32,327 nt of DNA from Verrucomicrobiota bacterium (GTDB lineage: Bacteria > Verrucomicrobiota > Verrucomicrobiia > Limisphaerales > JACQFS01). The notes under the pieces were generated by a model that was not told where the DNA came from, ran no database searches, and saw only the letters and a list, made by a program, of their open reading frames with translations. Positions 8,410 through 14,753 of this stretch are shown here, piece by piece; the first letter of the stretch is position 1; each line of letters begins with the position of its first letter. Position numbers and translations under genes: made by a program. The stretch lies in contig JACQFS010000065.1 in assembly GCA_016199935.1 (NCBI GenBank), positions 1 through 32,327 on the forward strand. Direction: 5' to 3'.

Positions 8410-8439
8410 GGTATTACCATTTTTAAAAAAGGCAATACC
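8410..8439. promoter_or_regulatory. Palindromic operator of the toxin-antitoxin operon
   Basis: A 30-bp imperfect palindrome with half-sites GGTATTACC (8410-8418) and GGCAATACC (8431-8439). The two 15-nt halves match at 13 positions when one is reverse-complemented. GGTATTACC is itself a palindrome around its central T. Its position 10-39 bp upstream of the antitoxin ATG is right for RHH autoregulation. The centre is an A/T tract. Confidence 0.7.
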
Positions 8440-8461
8440 CAACTCCGGAGCGAAGGAGAGT

Positions 8462-8490
8462 TTGACGCGCCCGCGCCCCGTTGCTACAAA
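8462..8490 (+). promoter_or_regulatory. Candidate pyrH promoter
   Basis: TTGACG (8462-8467), a 17-nt spacer, TACAAA (8485-8490). The pyrH ATG follows 11 nt after the -10, so the 5' leader would be only about 5 nt. The tsf terminator and the reverse TA pair make a local promoter necessary. Confidence 0.6.
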
Positions 8491-8501
8491 CCCGCGCGCG
8501 C

Positions 8502-9227
8502 ATGAAGAAACCCGCCCACGCCAAATATCGTCGAATCCTCCTCAAGCTCAGCGGCGAGGCGCTCGGCGGCGAGACCGGCAACGGCATCAACCCCGACGCC
8601 ATTCACGACATCGCCACCCAGATCGTCGAGGTCCGCGCGCTCGGTGTCGAGGTCGTCATCGTCGTCGGCGGTGGAAATATTTTCCGCGGCCTCGCGGGCA
8701 GCGAGAAGGGCATCGAGCGCGCCACGGCCGATTACATGGGCATGCTCGCCACCGTCATCAACGCCCTTGCCCTCCAGGATGCGCTGGAAAAAATGGGCGT
8801 CGCCACGCGCGTGCAGAGCGCGATCACCATGACGCAGATCGCGGAGTCGTTCATCCGCCGCCGCGCGGTGCGGCATTTGGAAAAGGGGCGCGTGGTCATT
8901 TTCGCCGCCGGCACCGGCAATCCGTATTTCTCCACCGACACCGCCGCCGCGCTGCGCGCGAACGAAATCGGCGCCGAGGTGCTGCTCAAGGCCACGAAGG
9001 TGGACGGCATTTACGACAGCGACCCGAAGAAGAACCCCAAGGCCGTGCGCTTCGCGCAAATCACCTTCCAGGACGCGCTGCAAAAGCGGCTCAAGGTGAT
9101 GGACGCCGCGGCGTTCGCGCTCTGCCAGGACAACAAGATGCCGATCATCGTGTTCGACCTCTTCAAGGAGCACAACATCAAGCGCGTGGTGATGGGCGAG
9201 AAAGTGGGGACCTTGGTGACAGGTTGA
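8502..9227 (+). CDS. pyrH: UMP kinase
   Basis: The 241-residue protein contains [11 protein letters not shown] (about 13-23), [13 protein letters not shown], the regulatory segment around [20 protein letters not shown], and [17 protein letters not shown]. These are characteristic of bacterial hexameric UMP kinases of the amino-acid-kinase fold. It phosphorylates UMP to UDP with ATP in pyrimidine synthesis. ATG 8502 was chosen over an in-frame ATG at 8481 because the latter lies inside the -35/-10 spacer of the likely promoter. frr follows after 79 bp, the usual order. Confidence 0.97.
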   Translation: MKKPAHAKYRRILLKLSGEALGGETGNGINPDAIHDIATQIVEVRALGVEVVIVVGGGNIFRGLAGSEKGIERATADYMGMLATVINALALQDALEKMGVATRVQSAITMTQIAESFIRRRAVRHLEKGRVVIFAAGTGNPYFSTDTAAALRANEIGAEVLLKATKVDGIYDSDPKKNPKAVRFAQITFQDALQKRLKVMDAAAFALCQDNKMPIIVFDLFKEHNIKRVVMGEKVGTLVTG

Positions 9228-9306
9228 AAAGTTGCACGTTGCAAGTCCGCCACGCGCCACCGACTCTCGACGCCTTCGATCAGAAACTCTCAACCCTTTT
9301 TGAATT

Positions 9307-9867
9307 ATGAGCATTGACGAAATCCTGATGGACACCGAGGAGAAGATGGAGAAGACCGAGCAGCACGTGGTGCAGGAATTCTCCGGCGTGCGCACGGGCA
9401 AGGCCTCGCCTTCGCTGGTCGAGAACGTGATGATCGAGGCCTACGGCTCGAACATGCGGCTCAAGGAACTTGCGTCCATCAGCGCGCCGGAATCGCGCAT
9501 GCTGCTCGTCACGCCGTTCGACCAGTCCAACCTCAAGGCCATCGAGAAGGGCATCCAGAGCGCCGGCCTCGGCCTCAATCCCGCCGTGCAGGGCCGCTTC
9601 CTGCGCATCGTCCTGCCCGACCTCAGCACCGAGCGCCGCCAGGAATTTGTGAAACTCTGCAAACGCCAGTCCGAGGAGGGGCGCGTCGCGATTCGCGCCG
9701 AACGCCGGCAGGCCATCGAGGCGTTGAAGAAAACCAAGGGCACCGCCGGCGTCTCCGAGGACAACATCAAGGACGCCGAAACGGAAATCCAGAAGCTCAC
9801 CGACCGGTTCATCGGCAAGATCGACGCGCACCTCTCCCAGAAGGAGAAGGAAATCATGACGGTGTGA
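9307..9867 (+). CDS. frr: Ribosome recycling factor
   Basis: The 186-residue protein matches RRF length and shows LMDTEEKMEKTEQHVVQEFSGVRTGKASPSLVENV, then VTPFDQSNLKAIEKGI, NPAVQGRFLRIVLPDLSTERRQEFVK and EDNIKDAETEIQKLTD (motifs quoted separately and in order). RRF and EF-G split the post-termination ribosome. It closes the rpsB-tsf-pyrH-frr block. A small hairpin (GTGCCG-GAG-CGGCAC, 9878-9892) follows the stop but has no T-run. Confidence 0.97.
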   Translation: MSIDEILMDTEEKMEKTEQHVVQEFSGVRTGKASPSLVENVMIEAYGSNMRLKELASISAPESRMLLVTPFDQSNLKAIEKGIQSAGLGLNPAVQGRFLRIVLPDLSTERRQEFVKLCKRQSEEGRVAIRAERRQAIEALKKTKGTAGVSEDNIKDAETEIQKLTDRFIGKIDAHLSQKEKEIMTV

Positions 9868-9963
9868 GGCCGGCGGAGTGCCGGAGCGGCACAAGTGTTG
9901 ATTCGCGCCGATTCCGTGAGGATGATTGAGGAAGTTGAAGATGCCGCCCCGTGAATCAGTATT

Positions 9964-10287
9964 GTGCAACGCAACATTACAGAGTTGCCGAGACTGAAGC
10001 AGTTTCGCGCGTTTTGCCTCGTGTCCGCCGGGTCAGCCTTCGGCGTTCTACTGCTTCTGAGCGTCATCACCTTTGTGCCCTCCTCCGTCTGGGTCGCTGC
10101 TCGCGCAATGTTGCTCGCCACGATTGTCGCCCTCTACTTCGTCATCATCGCGGGGCGCACGCAGGTTGTCATTTACCAACTCTCGCGCAGCCTTCCGCAG
10201 AGTATTGATCGTCCAGCGCCAGAGTGGATCACTGTTCCTTTCTTCCTTGCCGCCATCGCCGTCGTCTTCTGGCCGCACGTTCGATGA
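9964..10287 (+). CDS. Small hypothetical membrane protein
   Basis: A 107-residue frame from GTG 9964 with three hydrophobic segments: FCLVSAGSAFGVLLLLSVIT (about 18-37), AMLLATIVALYFVIIAG (about 47-63) and ITVPFFLAAIAVVFW (about 89-103). The codon pattern is moderately GC-biased at position 3, less so than neighbouring core genes. I do not recognise a family. No SD is visible. It sits between frr and the sigma-factor gene in the same orientation. It could be a chance frame, but three well-spaced TM-like segments in 107 residues favour a real gene. Confidence 0.5.
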   Translation: MQRNITELPRLKQFRAFCLVSAGSAFGVLLLLSVITFVPSSVWVAARAMLLATIVALYFVIIAGRTQVVIYQLSRSLPQSIDRPAPEWITVPFFLAAIAVVFWPHVR

Positions 10288-10332
10288 GTTAGCCTCTCGT
10301 GAGGGCGACTCTTGCACGCCCGCAACTTTCCC

Positions 10333-10361
10333 CTGCGGCCGGTTTGCTTCTCGTGTAAAGT
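10333..10361 (+). promoter_or_regulatory. Candidate promoter of the ECF sigma gene
   Basis: CTGCGG (10333-10338), a 17-nt spacer, TAAAGT (10356-10361), then 7 nt to the ATG at 10369. The transcript would be leaderless or nearly so, as at several other genes here. Confidence 0.5.
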
Positions 10362-10368
10362 CTCCGCG

Positions 10369-10977
10369 ATGTCCGACCCGCGCGATCCCGATGCCGGCCT
10401 GATGCTCCGCGTCAAACGCGGAGACCTTCAGGCTTTCGAGGCGCTCGTGGACAAATACCGGCAGCCCGTCCTCAATCTCGCGTTCCGCATCGTGCGCGAC
10501 GCCACCGAGGCGGAGGACGTCGCGCAGACCGTCTTCGTGCAGGTGTGGAAGGCCGCCGACCGTTACGAGATCTCGGCGAAGTTCACCACCTGGCTCTTCA
10601 CGATCACCCGCAACCTCTGCCTCAACGAACTCCGCCGCCGCTCGCGTCACCCCGCCGACTCGCTCGATGAAACGTTCGCCGACGATGACGAATCACCGCT
10701 GCGCCAGCCGCCGGATTTGAAAACGTGCGCCGCGCCGGACGAACTGCTGCACGCCGAGTTGCTTGAAAAAGTCGAAGCCGTGCTCGCGCATCTGCCCGAG
10801 AGCCAGCGCACCGCGCTGCTGCTACACGAGCGCGAGGAGTTGAGCTACGAGGAGGTCGGTCGCGTGCTCGGTTGCACGCTGCCGTCGGTCAAGTCACTCA
10901 TCCACCGCGCGCGCGAAACGCTCAAGGCGCGGCTCAAGCCCTACCTCCGCACCGGCGCGTGGCGCGGCGCGGATTGA
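10369..10977 (+). CDS. ECF-type RNA polymerase sigma factor (sigma-70 family)
   Basis: The 202-residue protein has a sigma region 2 at about 11-95 (ALVDKYRQPVLNLAFRIV, EAEDVAQTVFVQVWKAADRY, FTTWLFTITRNLCLNELRRR) and a sigma region 4 at about 130-190 (LPESQRTALLLHEREELSYE, then VGRVLGCTLPSVKSLIHRAR with the HTH). It is the RpoE-like ECF form, which directs RNA polymerase to stress or envelope promoters. ATG 10369 follows the promoter-like pair at 10333-10361; the frame is open 57 bp further upstream. The two following genes look like its anti-sigma protein and an exported partner. Confidence 0.95.
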   Translation: MSDPRDPDAGLMLRVKRGDLQAFEALVDKYRQPVLNLAFRIVRDATEAEDVAQTVFVQVWKAADRYEISAKFTTWLFTITRNLCLNELRRRSRHPADSLDETFADDDESPLRQPPDLKTCAAPDELLHAELLEKVEAVLAHLPESQRTALLLHEREELSYEEVGRVLGCTLPSVKSLIHRARETLKARLKPYLRTGAWRGAD

Positions 10978-11019
10978 ATGAAACTTAAACGCACCCCCGG
11001 TTTTTAACCTGACGCGAAC

Positions 11020-11547
11020 ATGAACGACTCCGAGTTCGAAAAACTTTCCGAGAAATCCCGCCGCGGCGAACTGACGCCCGATGAGGCGGCGGAGTTCCGC
11101 GGCCATCTCATCGCACACCCCGCCGCGCAGGCCGCGTGGGAGGAAGACGAGGCGCTCGCGCAACTCGTCGCGCAACTGCCTGACGCGCCGATGCCGTCGA
11201 ACTTCACCGCGCGCGTCCTAACCGAGGTCGCGCGCGAGTCGCGGCCCGTGCCGCCGCCAGTGCGCGCGGCGTGGAGCGGATGGCTCGCCACGATTTTCAA
11301 AATCACCCGCCCGCAGCGCGTCGCGCTCGCCGCGGCGGCCGTCTGCGCGGGCCTGCTCACCTTTCAGCAATTCCGCGCCCACCACCGCGCGCAGGTCGCG
11401 GAAAGTCTCGCGAAGTTCACCGGTGCCACCGAACTGCCCGGCGTCGAGGCGCTGAAGGACTTCGATGCCATCCGCCGCCTGAGCCTGCTGCCCGCGGGCG
11501 TGGACGCGGAATTGGTCTCGGCGCTCTCGCAACCGAACGACAAATGA
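11020..11547 (+). CDS. Putative anti-sigma factor, single-pass membrane protein
   Basis: The 175-residue protein begins with an acidic helical region EFEKLSEKSRRGELTPDEAA and EFRGHLIAHPAAQAAWEEDE, which resembles the N-terminal region of membrane anti-sigma factors lacking the zinc HxxxCxxC motif. One TM segment is seen at about 107-123 (VALAAAAVCAGLLTF), with a short C-terminal domain outside. It is 42 bp after the sigma gene and overlaps the next gene by ATGA. The anti-sigma role rests on position and topology; no firm family match can be made by eye. Confidence 0.7.
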   Translation: MNDSEFEKLSEKSRRGELTPDEAAEFRGHLIAHPAAQAAWEEDEALAQLVAQLPDAPMPSNFTARVLTEVARESRPVPPPVRAAWSGWLATIFKITRPQRVALAAAAVCAGLLTFQQFRAHHRAQVAESLAKFTGATELPGVEALKDFDAIRRLSLLPAGVDAELVSALSQPNDK

Positions 11548-12491
11548 ACCGCGCGCTTGCACTTTCGCTCCTGCTGATTGCGTCACTCCTTGCGGCGCAC
11601 GGCGCGGGGATCACTCCGCCGCCACTACCGGGTGCGGCGGGCACCAACGTGGTCCCGCCGATCCCCCCGCTGCCGCCGCGCAACGTGAACTGGTTCCGCG
11701 AGCTCCTCGCCAAGCCGGCGGCGGAGCGCGCGCTGGCGCTGGCGGATTTTTCCGAGGCGCGCCGCGAATTGTTTCTGCGCAAGCTCAGGGAATACGACGC
11801 GCTCCCGCCGGAGGAGCGCGAACTGAAGCTGCGCACCACGGAGTTGCGCGTGTGCCTCAGCCCGTTGCTGCACACGCCCCGCGAGCAGCGCGCCGCCCTG
11901 CTCGCGCCGCTCGCGCCGGAGGAGCGCCGGCTCATCGAGGAACGGCTCACGCAATGGGATTTGCTGCCGCCCGATTTGCAGACGCCCCTGCTGGAGAACC
12001 AGACGGCGCTGGATTATTTCGCGCGCGTCGAGGGACAGACGCCCGCGCAACAGCAGAGCTACCTCGACGGCCTATCGCCCGTGGACCGGCAGCGGGTCGA
12101 GGCCAGTCTCGCGCGCTGGAAGCAACTCCCGGCCGCGGAGCAGCAGCGCATCACGCAGCAGAGCGCCGCCTTCTTCCAGTTCACCGAGCATGAGAAACAG
12201 GTCGTCCTCGCCCAGATGCCCGCGGGCCAGCGCGAGCAACTCCAGCGCACGATGGCCGCTGTGCAGGATCTCCCGACGGAACAGCGCGAGGCCTGCCTCA
12301 CCGCGCTCCGTCAATACGCCGGCATGTCGCCCGAGCAACGGCAGCGTTTCCTCACCGCCGTCGGGCGCTGGGAGGCAATGACGGCCGCGGATCGCGCGCA
12401 CTGGCGCAGTCTCTCCAGCAAACTCCCGCCGCTCCCGCCGCTCCCGCCCGGACTCGTGCCGCAGTTTCCGCCGATCACTTCCTCGCGGTAG
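11544..12491 (+). CDS. DUF3106-type exported protein
   Basis: The 315-residue protein has a signal peptide (LALSLLLIASLLAAHGAG), a Pro-rich stretch (PPIPPLPPRNVNWF) and then repeats of the type LPPEERELKLR, LSPVDRQRVEASLARWKQLP and MSPEQRQRFLTAVGRWEAM. This LPPEqRq..l..W pattern is that of DUF3106. A second Pro-rich tail (PPLPPLPPGLVPQFPP) ends the protein. It starts inside the anti-sigma stop codon (ATGA, translational coupling). The periplasmic location and coupling suggest that it modulates or reports to the sigma/anti-sigma pair, by analogy with periplasmic regulators such as RseB or CpxP. That role is inference. Confidence 0.85.
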   Translation: MNRALALSLLLIASLLAAHGAGITPPPLPGAAGTNVVPPIPPLPPRNVNWFRELLAKPAAERALALADFSEARRELFLRKLREYDALPPEERELKLRTTELRVCLSPLLHTPREQRAALLAPLAPEERRLIEERLTQWDLLPPDLQTPLLENQTALDYFARVEGQTPAQQQSYLDGLSPVDRQRVEASLARWKQLPAAEQQRITQQSAAFFQFTEHEKQVVLAQMPAGQREQLQRTMAAVQDLPTEQREACLTALRQYAGMSPEQRQRFLTAVGRWEAMTAADRAHWRSLSSKLPPLPPLPPGLVPQFPPITSSR

Positions 12492-12557
12492 CAGCCGACG
12501 TGAGGAGGCTCATTTCTCGTCCTGAAAAGTCAGAGCCTCCTGACGTCGGCTGCTACC
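12487..12557. repeat. REP/MITE-like palindrome, copy A1
   Basis: Left arm 12487-12511 and right arm 12533-12557 pair over 25 bp with one mismatch; arms begin GTAGCAGCCGACGTGAGGAG. The 21-nt spacer ends GAAAAGTCA. The left arm contains the TAG stop codon (12489-12491) of the DUF3106 gene. It is related to the copies at 17561, 19841 and 31276. Confidence 0.85.
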
Positions 12558-12625
12558 ATCCGCTTTCGCGTTGACGCTTGCCCGCGTTGCGATTGAACTC
12601 CGCTCGTTCAATACATCGCACTCCC

Positions 12626-13435
12626 ATGAAACTATTCCCAAAACTCCTCCTGACCCTCGCCGCCACCGTTTTGCTCACTGCCGCCGCGCTCGCGGAACCC
12701 AAGCTCGGTCTCCAGACCTGGACCTGCCGCAACATGACCTTCGAGCAGGTCGTGGACTTCGCGGTGAAGCACCACATCAAATATCTCCAGTGCATCAGCA
12801 AGCACATGGACCCCGCCGCGCCCGCCGCGGAGACGCTCGCGAAAAAGGCCATCCTCGATAAGCACGGACTGGTCTGCTATTCGTTCGGCGTCAACGGCAC
12901 CTCGATGGACAAGGAGAAAAACCGCAAGCTCTTCGAGTTCGCCAAGCTCATGGGCATCAAGGTCATCGTCGTCGAGCCGAAGAACATGGCCGAGTGGGAC
13001 AACCTCGAGGAGCTGGTGAAGGAATACGACATCAAGCTCGCCATCCACAACCACGGCAAGGGCTCCGCCTACGGCGACCCCGAGACGGTGAAGGCCGTCT
13101 TCGCCAAGCGCGACCGCCGCATCGGCGCGTGCATTGACATCGGCCACGTGAGCGGCGCGGGCCACGACGTCGCGGAAATTTTCCGCCAATACGATGGGCG
13201 CGTCTACGACCTCCACCTCAAGGACAAGAAGGTGGAGAAGGCCGACGGCAAGGACGTGGTGCTCGACGTGGACATCGGCACCGGCATCTCGAACTACAAG
13301 GGCCTTTTCGCCGAGCTGAAGAAATCGAAGTGGGACGGCGTGATGGCCATCGAGACGGACAACGCGGGGTTCGCCAAGGAGCCGACGGAGTTCGTGGAGA
13401 AGGCGGCGAAGTTTTTTAAGGCGAATGTGAAGTAG
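12626..13435 (+). CDS. Secreted xylose-isomerase-like TIM-barrel protein (sugar phosphate isomerase/epimerase family)
   Basis: The 269-residue protein has a signal peptide (KLLLTLAATVLLTAAALAEP) followed by a TIM barrel of the AP endonuclease family 2/xylose isomerase superfamily. It begins KLGLQTWTCRNMTFEQVVDF and carries metal-site-type motifs: VVEPKN, LAIHNHGKG, ACIDIGHVSGAG, YDLHLKD and GVMAIETDNAG. Secreted members are abundant in Verrucomicrobiota and Planctomycetota and are thought to isomerise, epimerise or cleave keto-sugars. The substrate cannot be read from the sequence. ATG 12626 is chosen because it begins the signal peptide; an upstream in-frame ATG at 12578 adds 16 uncharacteristic residues. 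A TACATC element lies 8 nt before the ATG. Confidence 0.9.
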   Translation: MKLFPKLLLTLAATVLLTAAALAEPKLGLQTWTCRNMTFEQVVDFAVKHHIKYLQCISKHMDPAAPAAETLAKKAILDKHGLVCYSFGVNGTSMDKEKNRKLFEFAKLMGIKVIVVEPKNMAEWDNLEELVKEYDIKLAIHNHGKGSAYGDPETVKAVFAKRDRRIGACIDIGHVSGAGHDVAEIFRQYDGRVYDLHLKDKKVEKADGKDVVLDVDIGTGISNYKGLFAELKKSKWDGVMAIETDNAGFAKEPTEFVEKAAKFFKANVK

Positions 13436-13484
13436 TAACGATCCGGGAAGCCCGGATGTGCGGCCCACCAAATCGAATGAGCGC

Positions 13485-14724
13485 ATGAAAAGCAACGGGC
13501 GCATCTTCATCAGCTACCGGCGCGACGGCGGCGCGGACATGGCAGCGCCTGCTGCGGGATCATCTTCAGTCCCGCGGCTTCAACGTCTTCATGGACGTGG
13601 AGGACCTCAAGAGCGGGCGCTTCAATGAGGCGCTGCTCAACGAGATTGATTCATCCACGGACATGATTGTCGTGCTCTCGCCGGGCAGTCTTGACCGTTG
13701 CTTTCAGGAAGGCGACTGGCTGCGCTGGGAGGTGGCCCATGCGATCGCGCGTGGAAAAAACATTGTAACCGTCATGCTGCGCGGCTTCGCATGGCCGACG
13801 GAACCGCTGCCGGAGGACATCCAGCAACTGCCTTACTTTCAGGGCGTGGAGCCGTCGCACGCGCTGTTCGGGGCCAGCGTGGACAAGTTGGCCACGCTCC
13901 TAAAGGCCAGGACCTCCTTCTGGAGATCCCGCCACGCCGGTTTGCTGGCCGCTGTTGCGGCAGCGGGTTGTATGGCGGTTGTCGCGGCATTGGCGGTGTG
14001 GTTTTATCGTCCGTCCCAACCCGAAGGCTCCGAGGCAGTGCGGGGAAAGTATTTGTGTTTCGCCCAAGACGATTGGCGGAAAGGCGTCCCGCTCTTGGCT
14101 GAGCAACCCGGTGTTCTTAAAGCTGCCGCCTTGGCCGAAATCCAGAGTGCGTCCAATCAGGTCGAGGTGGCCCGGCTATGGGTTGCCGCGGCCGAAAAAT
14201 TGCCGGCGCCGGACAAATGGCATTGCTACCGACGGGGGCGGTATTGGTTTCGCAAAGCTTTGGAATCCGCCCAAGCGCGTCAGGATTCCAAGCAGATCGA
14301 AGCCCTCAACTCGGAACTAAGCTCGCTGCCGACGCTCAAGGCTTCCTTGAAGATTTCGGGTCAGTCGTTTCATCAGGAGACGCTTGTTCTGCGCCGATCC
14401 TCAATGTCATGGACCACTCACAGCGGAGTGGGGCCATACTTTATCCGTGGAACCGCCGGCGACCTGCCGCCATTAACCTTCGCATACGGCAAAGTTGCCA
14501 CGCGGACATTCGAGCCGGAGGAAGTGCACAAAGTGTTGCCCGAAGGAATTGATTTCAGCACCGCCAAAATGACCCGGCAGCAGCTCGGCGGCAAAACCGG
14601 CCGATATTCCGTCATCGAATTCAAGATCTTGGAGGATGGCGCCGGTATTTCAGTCGTGATGAGGGAAAAGCAGAATTACTTCGATGCGTTCACCTTCGAC
14701 GTGACGATCGAATTCGGACAATAA
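13485..14724 (+). CDS. TIR-domain membrane protein with an apparent one-base frameshift
   Basis: ATG 13485 encodes MKSNGRIFISYRRDGGADMA, a typical TIR start (beta-A FISYRRDGG), but that frame stops at 13628. The +1 frame, open from 13489 to 14724, continues the fold as RLLRDHLQSRGFNVFMDVED and IVVLSPGSLDRCFQEGDWLR, followed by WEVAHAIARGKNIVTVMLRG. Removing one base around 13541-13545 (GGCAG) joins them into a 412-residue protein. E82 in WLRWEV sits where NAD-cleaving TIRs have their catalytic Glu. A TM segment follows (about 151-173), then about 240 residues of unrecognised C-terminal domain outside or peripheral to the membrane. TIR proteins cleave NAD+ or make NAD-derived signals in phage defence. 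The frameshift may be a sequencing error, a broken gene, or real. Without the N-terminus, the first ATG is 13591. It converges with the SLOG-SLATT gene. Confidence 0.8.
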
Positions 14725-14753
14725 CCCTCGGGTCCGGGTTCCCTCCTCATCCC

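Noticed and set aside
13441-13457. ATCCGGG-AAG-CCCGGAT hairpin after the TIM-barrel gene
   Set aside because: A perfect 7-bp stem but without a T-run. Not strong enough to call a terminator.
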